Origin: Hassallia sp050875635 | GTDB taxonomy: Bacteria > Cyanobacteriota > Cyanobacteriia > Cyanobacteriales > Nostocaceae | Direction of reading: 5' to 3' | Length of the DNA: 64,000 nt | Assembly: GCF_050875635.1 (NCBI RefSeq) | Contig: NZ_JBPAOH010000018.1 | Location: 1-64,000 of the forward strand | Shown: positions 26,699 through 34,946 of the stretch, piece by piece | Layout: each line of letters opens with the position of its first letter | Numbering within the stretch: position 1 is the stretch's first letter | Notes under the pieces: generated by a model | What the model was told of the DNA's origin: nothing | Databases searched by the model: none | What the model saw: only the letters and a program-made list of their open reading frames with translations | Program-made: the position numbers and the translations under genes

Positions 26699-28066
26699 TT
26701 ATCTCCTTGCCAGGGCTTTGTAAAAGTTTTGAGTAATCACCCCAGGTGTTGCTAGCTTTTTATCAAGTGCAGCACGCGATGCACCAATCAAAAATCGCTC
26801 TGGAATAATTCCCGGATCGTTCCCTGCTGCTAAACGTTGTCCGGCTTCTAAAATCATTTGCTGGTGTTGGAATTTGAATCCTGTCACCTCAGCTAAAGTT
26901 TTGCCCCCCAGTTCCTTGTAAGGGGTGTAACAAATGGTGTCTACTACCAAGGGATTGGCTTTACTAAAGGTTTCGAGAATTTCTTTAGGAATATTGCCTG
27001 CGTTGGGGTTGGGGTAAATTTGTTCCCAAATGGTTTGATAGTTATTTGCAGCTTTGGAAAAACCCATGCGGCGTAGTAATTCGGTGCTAATGAACACTCG
27101 CAGATACGGGGTGGGATGGGGGGCGCCTGGGTGAAAATTAAGGGTAGCTTGAGGCGATCGCGCGGCAATATCCATTAAGGAAGCGACAACATAAGGTCCC
27201 CCCAGTAACAAACCAGACATATCAGCAAAAATTTCGCTGTGCCAACGAGTCCAGGTAGCGGCAACAAATTTACTCATTCCCGCTTTCAGGAGACGTTTGG
27301 CGATCGCGTAAGGAATAGTCTGTCGCAGTTTTAAATCGGTTTGCAGATTGTGGGAAACTTCATGCAAAATTGCCCCCAATGTCCACGGGTTGACCAGGCG
27401 ATGATAAGGTAGTTGAATCAACGGAAATGGATTAATCTGTTGACTCAGTTTAGTTAAGGGAATACCGCGCCGAAATGTCGCCGGAGAAAAGCCAGTTTTC
27501 ATATAAGAAAACGGCGCGGGTGCTGGAATTGACCTAGAGCGTCCCAACCCCATGTAAATATACTGATAACAATCGAGAGCAATGCGATCGCAAGCTAATA
27601 GCCAATTACCAAATTGGGACTGTCTTTGTCCGAATAACTCTAAGTAGAAATCCCAGATTTGCTCGATCGCTCGGACTAAGTTGTGTGCTTGGTCTTTATG
27701 ACTCATCAATTGTTGCAACACATCTGTATCCGGCTGCTGAATCGCTGCTTGGGCGCTTCTTCCCACTGTCTTTGATATCCGTTGCAAATGCGATCGCAAC
27801 TGCAATAAAAGTTGATTCACCGCATCAATGTGAGCATCGCTGGGACTGGCAGCATCTGTGCCAAACTCATCGTGTCGAAACGAACGCAACGCCGCCGCGT
27901 GTCTGGTAACATTTAGTGCCTGCACCCGCAACCAAAAATCGAAATTCGGTGGTTCTACAAAGCGGTCTGCGGGTATATTATTTTGGGACAATAATGACGC
28001 AACCTGATAATTATCGTCCCAGTCATCCGCTGTATCCTCTATCAGCGTTTCAAACAGTCCGTTCAT
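26699..28066 (-). CDS. HExxH metallopeptidase-like protein
   Basis: The zinc motif HEVSH lies near residues 235-240, followed about 40 residues later by WHSEIFADMSGLLLGG, whose Glu or Asp would be the third ligand (gluzincin-type arrangement). The N-terminal 170 residues are helical. There is no signal peptide. I chose ATG 28066 (NGLFETLIEDT); a GTG at 28078 is also open. It is tightly coupled to the transthyretin-domain gene. With the subtilase at 19908, it gives the cluster two peptidases of different classes. Confidence 0.7.
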   Translation of the reverse strand: MNGLFETLIEDTADDWDDNYQVASLLSQNNIPADRFVEPPNFDFWLRVQALNVTRHAAALRSFRHDEFGTDAASPSDAHIDAVNQLLLQLRSHLQRISKTVGRSAQAAIQQPDTDVLQQLMSHKDQAHNLVRAIEQIWDFYLELFGQRQSQFGNWLLACDRIALDCYQYIYMGLGRSRSIPAPAPFSYMKTGFSPATFRRGIPLTKLSQQINPFPLIQLPYHRLVNPWTLGAILHEVSHNLQTDLKLRQTIPYAIAKRLLKAGMSKFVAATWTRWHSEIFADMSGLLLGGPYVVASLMDIAARSPQATLNFHPGAPHPTPYLRVFISTELLRRMGFSKAANNYQTIWEQIYPNPNAGNIPKEILETFSKANPLVVDTICYTPYKELGGKTLAEVTGFKFQHQQMILEAGQRLAAGNDPGIIPERFLIGASRAALDKKLATPGVITQNFYKALARR

Positions 28067-28084
28067 ACATGCGTCCACAAGTCC

Positions 28085-28253
28085 TAAGAGTTAACAATAG
28101 GGGGCAGGGGGGCAGGGGAGGAGGGGGAGCAGGGGGGGCAGGGGGAGCAGGGGAAGAGGAATTTTGCCCAATGCCCAATGCCCAATGCCCAATGCCCAAT
28201 GCCCAATGCCCAATGCCCAATGCCCAATGCCCAATGCCCAATGCCCAATGCCC
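28085..28253. repeat. G-rich tract plus about 12.7 TGCCCAA repeats
   Basis: A GGGGGAGCAGGG-type tract (28097-28158) is followed by uninterrupted TGCCCAA heptamers from 28165 to 28253, between two cluster genes. This is the longest heptamer array in the window. Confidence 0.95.
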
Positions 28254-28254
28254 A

Positions 28255-29007
28255 TTACCGATAAACTGCTTGCCCCGGCTGTTTAGAGATGTGACGACAA
28301 TGGGGACATCTTTTGCTATGGATAACGCGCGATCGCTTCATCAAATTAGCTGCTACTTTCGGTTTACCTAAAACTTGAGCAGTTTGACGCGCCAAAGTTT
28401 GCACCGCAGACTTTTGTGTAATTGGTTTGCCCTGTTGTGCTTGCCGAGCCAGATTGCTGACAGTGCCTTGCATTATCTTTGGCATAGTTTTCAGTAGCGG
28501 ACGGGTTCTGCGATTGCGGAACATTGCCCTTCCGATTCTCGATGCACCTTGAATTAGTTTTGGCGCTACCTTCGGGATAATCGTAGAAGCAGCTTTCACA
28601 ATTCCCGGTAAAGCTTTAGCAGCCAAGGGAATTAATGCACCCAGAAAAGCTTCGGCTTCAGCTTCGCTTTCACTGTTAGCCGCCATATATCCCAAATGCT
28701 CCATCAACGCTTCATACTCATTCGCCTGAGATGATTCAAACTCACTCTCAAACTCGTATTCGCCCTCACCTAACAAACCGCCAATTACGTTTCCAATTGA
28801 CCCCAAAAATAATTCTTGCTCGTCCTCAAATTCAAATTCATTGTCTCCTCCACCCAAAAGACTACCAACAGCATTAATTGCCATTGGTGCAACTTTGCTC
28901 AATATACTGCCTAAAAATTCCTCACTCTCGTACTCGCTTTCGTATTCACTCTCAAATTCAAACTCAAATTCCCGGTCTAAACCATTTTCCAGTTCATACT
29001 CAAACAT
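28255..29007 (-). CDS. Acidic E/F/Y-repeat protein with FLG segments (paralog 1)
   Basis: The 250 residues alternate acidic aromatic tracts (EFEFEFESEYESEYESEE; EYEFESEF) with hydrophobic segments starting FLG at residues 31, 67 and 121. The third, FLGALIPLAAKALPGIVKAA and onward to about 165, becomes strongly cationic (IGRAMFRNRR). A shared module with the paralog follows: TRPLLKTMPKIMQGTVSNLA, GKPITQKSAVQTLARQTAQV. It ends with RCPHCRH, a possible metal or redox site. A strong AGGAG site precedes the ATG. There is no signal peptide. Function unknown; I infer a precursor or assembly protein acted on by the cluster peptidases. Confidence 0.8.
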   Translation of the reverse strand: MFEYELENGLDREFEFEFESEYESEYESEEFLGSILSKVAPMAINAVGSLLGGGDNEFEFEDEQELFLGSIGNVIGGLLGEGEYEFESEFESSQANEYEALMEHLGYMAANSESEAEAEAFLGALIPLAAKALPGIVKAASTIIPKVAPKLIQGASRIGRAMFRNRRTRPLLKTMPKIMQGTVSNLARQAQQGKPITQKSAVQTLARQTAQVLGKPKVAANLMKRSRVIHSKRCPHCRHISKQPGQAVYR

Positions 29008-29193
29008 AGTTTAGGTTCTCCTGTGTTCAAATTGTCTTATCGATGCTGCAAAGTATTTCGTGATTTTTGGCACTCAGCAATGCAACACTGTTATGTACTT
29101 ACTCTCTTATCGGTATAAGATTACCTAAAAACTTTGTAGGGTGCGTTACTCCGTGAACGCACCCTACTGTGCGTTTAAATTCGCAGTATCACA

Positions 29194-29354
29194 GGACTTA
29201 CGCAAAAACTCTCTGCAACTCTTATTCCTTCGTGTCCTTCTCCTGTCGGAGACGCTGCGCGAACGTGCCTAGCCTGCGGCTTCTGCGTTCGCCCTTGGCG
29301 TTGCCGAAGGCTAGCAGTACGCGGTTCGTTATTCCGTGACTCGTGCGTAAGTCC
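29194..29354. mobile_element. 161-bp MITE with 11-bp inverted ends and 8-bp target duplication
   Basis: The left end GGACTTACGCA (29194-29204) and right end TGCGTAAGTCC (29344-29354) are perfect inverted repeats. The 8-bp sequence CAGTATCA flanks it at 29184-29191 and 29355-29362, as expected of a target duplication. The right duplication contains the stop codon of the gene at 29360. Confidence 0.85.
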
Positions 29355-29359
29355 CAGTA

Positions 29360-30205
29360 TCAATTACCCATTGATCGTTTAGCTGGTACAGGCTTTTTCA
29401 TTTTCCGCCCTGGTTTAGGTGAACCCATTAGCGTCTTGGCTACGGTTGCAGGGCTGCTAAGTACCTTTTGGGTATGACCAGCCATCACACGAGCAGCCGT
29501 GCGGGGTGTAATCGGCTGTCCTTTTGCTGCTTGTTTAACTAAGGTCTTACTAGTTCTGTCAACAATCGAGGGAATTACTTTTACTAATGGGCGAGTAGTG
29601 GGAGATTTCCGCAGGGTGCGCGTTAAGTAGACCGAACCGCGAATCAAACTTGGGGTGATTTGACGCATGGCTGGCGATTGGATGGGGATAATTCTGGCTG
29701 TGAAAGCACCGGCGTAGCCTTCGGCTTCGGCTTCGCTTTCAACTTTGCTGGCAGCGGTGGCTAAAGCTTCTGTCAAAGCTTCATATTGTGGTACGGATTC
29801 GTATTCGTACTCACTGGTCATTTCCCCTGTCCATTCGTACTCGTTGTCAAATTCGCTGGTTAATTCAAACTCAAATTCGCTTTCGCGAGCTAACTTACTG
29901 GTAATCGCACCTAAAGCTGCACCCGCAGCAGGACCACCAATCGCTGTACCTACAGCACCCGCAGCCACCGGGGCTATCTTTTTGAGTATGGGAGTTATTT
30001 TGGGAATTAGTCGGCGGAGTTTTCCTAAGAAGGCTTCGCTTTCATACTCGTTTTCATACTCGCTTTCTCCATCGCCTACAAGCATATTGCCTACGTTTTT
30101 GGCAATTGAACCGAGAAATTCTTCATTTTCATATTCATCCTCGAATTCGTTGGAGTATTCACTCTCAAATTCGTCTTCAAATTCATCTTCAAATTCATGC
30201 TGCAT
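29360..30205 (-). CDS. Acidic E/F/Y-repeat protein with FLG segments (paralog 2)
   Basis: This is a clear paralog of 28255-29007. Acidic tracts (EFEDEFEDEFESEY; ESEYENEYESEA) separate FLGSIAKNVGNMLV, FLGKLRRLIPKITPILKKIA plus a Gly/Ala-rich stretch, and YAGAFTARIIP. The shared C-terminal module reads TRPLVKVIPSIVDRTSKTLV and GQPITPRTAARVMAGHTQKV. The C-terminus is basic (KPGRKMKKPVPAKR) and lacks the CPHC motif. I chose ATG 30205, which has GGAG six bases upstream; ATGs at 30223 and 30256 are also in frame. It is the first gene of the cluster. A MITE sits at its stop codon. Confidence 0.8.
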   Translation of the reverse strand: MQHEFEDEFEDEFESEYSNEFEDEYENEEFLGSIAKNVGNMLVGDGESEYENEYESEAFLGKLRRLIPKITPILKKIAPVAAGAVGTAIGGPAAGAALGAITSKLARESEFEFELTSEFDNEYEWTGEMTSEYEYESVPQYEALTEALATAASKVESEAEAEGYAGAFTARIIPIQSPAMRQITPSLIRGSVYLTRTLRKSPTTRPLVKVIPSIVDRTSKTLVKQAAKGQPITPRTAARVMAGHTQKVLSSPATVAKTLMGSPKPGRKMKKPVPAKRSMGN

Positions 30206-30673
30206 CGTTTCTCCGTCCAACATCTTGTGACTCCGTGGATGAGAATGCTTACGCATTTAGGTATAACTGTTCTGGGAACGTTGCCACAAGTCGCTTTTTC
30301 TAGGGAAACACATTTTTGGTAGCTCGGTTGAGTGTCACACATTTGAGCTACCATCAAAGATATACTGTATGAATTAATACTATTTTAGTGATATTTATGC
30401 TTAAAATTAGCGATTATTTAAGTAGTATAAGTAATATATTTAGCTTTTATTAGCCGTAATTTTCTCAGAGGGTGACTGTTATGAGTTGTATCAAAAAGAT
30501 TCAATTATACGTTTGTTGGTGGCAAACTGTAAGTACACACTAGGGTGATTACATTTGCCATTTGAAATAGTGTAATAAGTTATGACTTAAAAAAAGTTTT
30601 TGTGTTAGTTGCGGAAATGTTGCCTAAATATTTGAATTTAGTATCAGTAAAATCAACAGGATGAATACGAACC
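30206..30673. promoter_or_regulatory. Divergent intergenic region, probable cluster promoter
   Basis: This 468-bp AT-rich interval separates the first gene of the minus-strand cluster from the LuxR-type gene on the plus strand, so it should contain both promoters. I see no unambiguous -10/-35 pair, operator repeat or small gene in it. Confidence 0.5.
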
Positions 30674-31186
30674 ATGACGACCTTCAAGAGGAAGAAACTG
30701 GTTGCTGCATCCGAAAATCAAAATTTGCTTGCGTTAGAACAACAAGCGCTGCTAAAGGTTTTAGTAAGACAAGTTACTAGTTCTCCTCCTCGCAAGCTGG
30801 TTCAAACCACCAACATGATGGTTAATGAAGTAATTTTTGAATCTGATGTAGATGGTGTACATTACTACCTAGTGCGTTGTAGCCAGGAAAAATCAATCTC
30901 CCACCCACAGTTTCCATCCCAGGAAAACCCTTCACTTGATGGAGATGCAGACCATTCTTACGAGTATCCTGATAATTCTGAAGAAAAAATTAATCTTAGC
31001 CCCCGCGAACAGGCGATCGCTAAATTAGTCGCACAGGGTCTTTCTAACAAATGTATTGGCATTCGCCTTCAAATTAGCCCTTGGACTGTCGCTACTCACC
31101 TGCGGCGTACTTTTGTCAAACTCGGTGTCACTTCCAGAACCGCTATGATTACTTGCCTCATAGAGAAAAATCACCTACACCATTAA
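30674..31186 (+). CDS. LuxR-type HTH transcriptional regulator
   Basis: The C-terminal 60 residues form a LuxR/NarL helix-turn-helix: LSPREQAIAKLVAQGLSNKC, then RLQISPWTVATHLRRTFVKL. There is no receiver domain. The N-terminal 100 residues are unrecognised but contain a VNEVIFESDVDGVHYYLVRC strand pair, perhaps a sensor. At 170 residues it resembles short stand-alone LuxR regulators of cyanobacteria. Its divergent position next to the acidic-repeat cluster suggests, but does not prove, that it controls that cluster. Confidence 0.85.
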   Translation: MTTFKRKKLVAASENQNLLALEQQALLKVLVRQVTSSPPRKLVQTTNMMVNEVIFESDVDGVHYYLVRCSQEKSISHPQFPSQENPSLDGDADHSYEYPDNSEEKINLSPREQAIAKLVAQGLSNKCIGIRLQISPWTVATHLRRTFVKLGVTSRTAMITCLIEKNHLHH

Positions 31187-31500
31187 CACAGCAGTTCATC
31201 TATATAACCGTAATATAACTTGCTAGCCTAATTAGGGCTACCTAAACGCCTGCCGAAAGTAGACGTTTATAGTCATTTTAAGCTAAAGTTGTAATGAGTT
31301 TGTTTTAGATTAGGGTGTGAAAAAGCAACTCTCAAGAAGCACAAAAACTAATCGCTCTTGTTTGTGCTTGCGTAGCAATCAAAAGCAAAAACACAGATAT
31401 AGGGATGAGAGTGCAAAGTACAAAAACATTGCATAAATAAAATAACAATTACACGTTCAAACATAAAAATAACCCCAACAGTTAAAAAACTTAAATAAAT
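31187..31500. other. Intergenic region before fur
   Basis: 314 bp with no ORF. The promoter of the Fur-family gene is expected here. The AT-rich part 31420-31500 precedes the ATG, but I cannot place a Fur box with confidence. Confidence 0.5.
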
Positions 31501-31950
31501 ATGCAAAAACAAGTCATCTCTACAAAACCAATTCGTTCTCTAGAAGATGCTATTGACAGATGCCAAACACTGGGTATGCGCGTTAGCCGGCAGCGTCGCT
31601 TTATTTTAGAACTACTGTGGCAAGCAAAAGAGCATCTTTCTGCCAGAGAGATTTACGATCGCCTAAACCAAGAAGGCAAAGAAATCGGACATACCTCTGT
31701 ATATCAAAACTTAGAAGCGTTATCCAGTCAAAATATCATTGAGTGCATCGAACGCTGCGATGGACGTTTATACGGTAATATCAGTGATTCCCACAGTCAT
31801 GTCAACTGCATAGATACAAATCAAATTCTCGATGTTCATATCGAACTACCAGAAGATTTTATCCGCCAAGTTGAAGAACAAACAGGAGTGAAAATTACTG
31901 AATACAATATTAACTTTTACGGTTATCGGCAGAACAATACCGAGAGTTAG
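31501..31950 (+). CDS. Fur-family regulator, FurC/PerR-like
   Basis: Fur proteins are metal-dependent repressors. The winged helix is evident (GMRVSRQRRFILELLWQAKE, LSAREIYDRLNQEGKEIGHT, SVYQNLEALSS), followed by the dimerisation domain with HSHVNC as metal site. The usual C-terminal CxxC pairs are absent. The start ISTKPIRSLEDAIDRCQ and the end INFYGYR agree with the cyanobacterial FurC/PerR branch (peroxide response) as I remember it; I rate Fur family as certain and the subgroup as likely. Confidence 0.9.
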   Translation: MQKQVISTKPIRSLEDAIDRCQTLGMRVSRQRRFILELLWQAKEHLSAREIYDRLNQEGKEIGHTSVYQNLEALSSQNIIECIERCDGRLYGNISDSHSHVNCIDTNQILDVHIELPEDFIRQVEEQTGVKITEYNINFYGYRQNNTES

Positions 31951-32477
31951 GAATTAGGGAGTTAGGGAGGAGCAAAAAAGCAAAAAAGCAAACGAACAAA
32001 AAAGCAGAGTATTGTTCTCCCACTTCCCCCCATCAGCCTCATCCCCTCTCCCCACTTTCTCATACTTTGATAATGTTGCGAGTGTAAGATTTTCAGAGCT
32101 TCTGGTGTACGCTGAATAGGAATTGTCCTAAATTTGATTTACTGATTAATAACCCAGCTTGTTTGAAGAATGTAAATAAATTTTGAGCGATCGCCCTTTG
32201 ATTGCACTGTCGCTCTTGTCCCCTTATCCTGTGATAATTGCCCGGTCTAACCAAGGTTTTTGTAGACTTACTTCTTGGTCTATAACTTGTTGCAAAGCTT
32301 GTAGATAAGCAATTTGAAACGCCAGCCATGTGCCTTGGGTACGTTTTAACGGCTTTTTTTGGTTGAATTTATGTATCAGGCTTGAGTGTGAATTGGGCAA
32401 TAATGAGGGGATTAAACTAAGTATGACAGCTGTTTTCTCAAAGCGCGAAAAATAGCATCTATGTTTTTGAGTGGACT
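31951..32477. other. Intergenic region with a possible minus-strand gene remnant
   Basis: Between fur and the DUF3685 gene lie 527 bp. On the minus strand two short frames (about 32230-32400, containing GTWLAFQIAYLQALQQVIDQ, and 32096-32215) read like protein but are not joined. They could be a decayed gene. No other feature is recognised. Confidence 0.35.
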
Positions 32478-34268
32478 ATGAGCGATCGCCCTCTGAAAGT
32501 ATTATTAATCGACCAAGACCCAATTTTCCGGCTAGGGTTGCGAGTAGCTTTGGAACAAGTTTCTCATTTAGAAGTTACAGCAGAGGCTCAAACAGATACC
32601 GTCGCGCTGCACATATTGGCTTCCTTTGCCAAAAAAGACCCAAAAGCAGTGAATTTGGTAATTTTGGAACTCGGTAACAGTCGTTATTTACAACTTTGTC
32701 GCCAACTCAAGGTTGAGTACCCCAATTTACCGATTTTACTGCTCAGTTCTGTTTCCGAACCAGGGCTGCTGATGGCAGCCAGATATGCTGGTGTAGATGG
32801 CTACTGTCCCAAAGGGACAGCTGTTTCTGAGTTGCTTGACGCGATGCAACTCTTAGCATCTGGTGGTAGTTATTGGGATAAAGTGGGGGAAAGTGGGGGA
32901 GAGGGGGAAGGGGGGAGTGGGGGAAAAATAACTGCTAACTCCCGTACAGACGCGATTAATGGCATCTCTACAACTCCTCACTCCTCCCCTGTTCCTTTCG
33001 CTAGACTGCGGAATAATTGGCGTTTATCAGGAATTGATTACATTAACGCTACTTTGGCAAAAGTGACGGCACAATTGCAAGTCCCCGGTTTGCCGCTACT
33101 AGATCGAGCTATTTTAGCTGGACAGCGACGCGAATTATTGGCAGCAGGTTGGCTAGTTAATCGGCTGTTAGCCACACCCCAAGAAAGGCAAAATGACAAA
33201 ATAACAGCGCTTGCTGCTACTCAAGATTCACCACCAACAAATCCTTCACTTAATAGTGCTGTTGTCATATCACCAATAAAGCAAAATTATCCTTCTTTAC
33301 TTAGCCCAAGAGCGCTGCAAGCAACACTATTTTCATCTTGTGTTGCTAAACTTCAATTACCTTTACAAAATTTGGGCGATGAACCTTTAGAAATTGACAT
33401 TTTTCGCCAAGAAAAAAAACGGGAGTTACTTTATCTCATTTTGCAAAAACTTGCTAATTCTTTGGATGAACTGCGTGCATCTCAAATAGAAGTTCATCGA
33501 TTAAATGAATTTAAAAATATCATATTATGTGATTTATGGCAAGCGTCAACAACAGATTTTTTTGGCAAATTTACCAAAGTGCAAGTAGGTAATCAAAATT
33601 TAGAAATTGTTACCTTCTTGCTGCAAGCTGCTAAAGTTGTAGAAACAGAAATTCTTTTAAAGATTCCTCTGGTAGTAGAGTTATTTTCTTATCTACTATT
33701 TAAAACAGATTTATCTATTGATAATGCCATTTACGCAGCAGGTAGCTTAGAGGCGATGGAGCAATCTTTAATAATTTTAGAAAACTTCTTAATTCAAGTG
33801 GCAAATGGTGTAGTGCAGCCACTGCTTAACACTTTAGCAGATGTAGAAGCGATTAAACAAAGTTTTTACGATCGCCAATTTATATCCACGCGAGAAATCG
33901 AACGTTTCCGCAATGATTTATCATGGAAATACCGCTTGCGAAATTATGTCAGCGAAGCTCAAGCGATTTTTGAAAGTCGTTATGAACTACTTGTATTTAC
34001 CCCTCGCGGTATTGCGAAAATATCAATTTATGCACCGCGCAATCAAGAATTAGCTCAACTTTCTGGGATTCCGCTATTAGTGACATTAGCATTAGAATTT
34101 CGGGATGCGATCGCTCCTCGTCTAAAATCACTTTTATCTTTCGCAGGTAGCGGTATTGTTTTTGTTCTCACCCAAATAATTGGTAGAGGTTTGGGGTTAA
34201 TCGGTCGTGGTATTCTCCAAGGTATTGGTAGTGTATCTTTGTCAGAACGAAAAAATAAAAATTTATGA
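32478..34268 (+). CDS. Pseudo-receiver plus DUF3685 protein
   Basis: Residues 1-125 form a CheY-like receiver domain: LLIDQDP, ILLLSSV, GYCPKG with the conserved Lys. The phospho-acceptor position is Glu64 (LVILELG) instead of Asp, so normal phosphorylation is unlikely. Residues 135-153 are a Gly/Glu/Ser low-complexity insert. From about 310 on, the sequence matches DUF3685, a cyanobacterial/plastid domain, with hydrophobic segments near the C-terminus (ITQIIGRGLGLIGRG...). This domain pair is known in cyanobacteria, but its role is not established. It overlaps the next, convergent gene by 6 bp. Confidence 0.85.
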   Translation: MSDRPLKVLLIDQDPIFRLGLRVALEQVSHLEVTAEAQTDTVALHILASFAKKDPKAVNLVILELGNSRYLQLCRQLKVEYPNLPILLLSSVSEPGLLMAARYAGVDGYCPKGTAVSELLDAMQLLASGGSYWDKVGESGGEGEGGSGGKITANSRTDAINGISTTPHSSPVPFARLRNNWRLSGIDYINATLAKVTAQLQVPGLPLLDRAILAGQRRELLAAGWLVNRLLATPQERQNDKITALAATQDSPPTNPSLNSAVVISPIKQNYPSLLSPRALQATLFSSCVAKLQLPLQNLGDEPLEIDIFRQEKKRELLYLILQKLANSLDELRASQIEVHRLNEFKNIILCDLWQASTTDFFGKFTKVQVGNQNLEIVTFLLQAAKVVETEILLKIPLVVELFSYLLFKTDLSIDNAIYAAGSLEAMEQSLIILENFLIQVANGVVQPLLNTLADVEAIKQSFYDRQFISTREIERFRNDLSWKYRLRNYVSEAQAIFESRYELLVFTPRGIAKISIYAPRNQELAQLSGIPLLVTLALEFRDAIAPRLKSLLSFAGSGIVFVLTQIIGRGLGLIGRGILQGIGSVSLSERKNKNL

Positions 34269-34943
34269 ATTAAAATCAGTTACCAGCCATTGCCATTCTG
34301 TCACCACAGATGCCGGAATTTGTAAAACTAAACGTTGTTCACCAGATAGCGGTACATAAAGTTTTAGAGAATCGGTTGTTGTCAATTTAAATAAAACATT
34401 TGTTAAATTGTAATCTCCGACATTAGAAGAAGGTGATTTTTCTGCATACACATCAGATGCGCTTAACAGTTTACCCTTTGCCGTGACAATTTCCAAAGAT
34501 TGAGGATGAGCTAACTCAAATACCCCAGGAAAACCGACTAACCTAAGATTGAATTCTACTGCTTTACCTGGTGGAAATAATTTGAACAATACCACTTGCC
34601 AAGTGTAGCCGAAATCATCCTTAATAGACACATGAGAATGATAGCGTAAAACTCCAGGTGCATCGTGATGCTGGCGCAACAAAGCAAAAGCAGAATCTGC
34701 GAAAAATACTCCCGAAGATAATGTCAAGTAAATGCACAAAATTAAACGTAAAATATAGCACTTCCCATTCAGATGCGGTACAGTTTTGTGTTGCAAGGTG
34801 TAGGGGCACGGCACTGCCGTGCCCCTACGAGTGTACCTCGCTAAGTCAGGAAACGCTATATATTTCGTAGTGAGGGCTGAAGCCCTCAAAATCTTTCTAA
34901 TGAAGGCTGAAGCCCTCACTACATCTTGTTTATTAATATCCAT
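34263..34943 (-). CDS. DUF3122-like protein with MITE-encoded N-terminal part
   Basis: The conserved part starts with a signal-like segment (YILRLILCIYLTLSSGVFF, cleavage near DSAFA), then LLRQHHDAPGVLRYHSHV, QVVLFKLFPPG and a C-terminal beta-rich domain, matching cyanobacterial DUF3122 proteins. Upstream of it, codons 28-63 lie inside a 107-bp MITE (34754-34860), and codons 1-27 come from another repeat. No ATG follows the MITE in frame, so the native start has probably been lost. Either translation begins upstream and the product loses its clean signal peptide, or a TTG at about 34736 is used. It may be a non-functional allele. Confidence 0.6.
   Translation of the reverse strand: MDINKQDVVRASAFIRKILRASALTTKYIAFPDLARYTRRGTAVPCPYTLQHKTVPHLNGKCYILRLILCIYLTLSSGVFFADSAFALLRQHHDAPGVLRYHSHVSIKDDFGYTWQVVLFKLFPPGKAVEFNLRLVGFPGVFELAHPQSLEIVTAKGKLLSASDVYAEKSPSSNVGDYNLTNVLFKLTTTDSLKLYVPLSGEQRLVLQIPASVVTEWQWLVTDFNS
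34754..34860. mobile_element. 107-bp MITE, copy 1
   Basis: The ends TATAGC and GCTATA are inverted, and the interior has the dyad GTAGGGGCACGGCACTGCC. The element is the reverse complement of the 107-bp element at 39097-39203 with few differences, so both are copies of one family. Confidence 0.85.
34868..34922. repeat. GTAGTGAGGGCTGAAGCCCTC dyad repeats
   Basis: Two GAGGGCTGAAGCCCTC-like dyads lie in inverted orientation and are bounded by GTAGTGA and TCACTAC. Related dyads occur at 54104-54191. Confidence 0.7.
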
Positions 34944-34946
34944 ATA

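Noticed and set aside
28165..28253. Regular tandem repeats considered as a CRISPR array
   Set aside because: The unit is seven bases with no spacers; these are heptamer tandem repeats.
29175..29363. 62-codon minus-strand frame between the acidic paralogs
   Set aside because: It lies almost wholly inside the MITE at 29194-29354 and has no independent support.
19908..30205. Possible phage tail or contractile injection gene cluster
   Set aside because: No sheath, tube, baseplate or spike protein is recognisable, so I do not call it an injection system.
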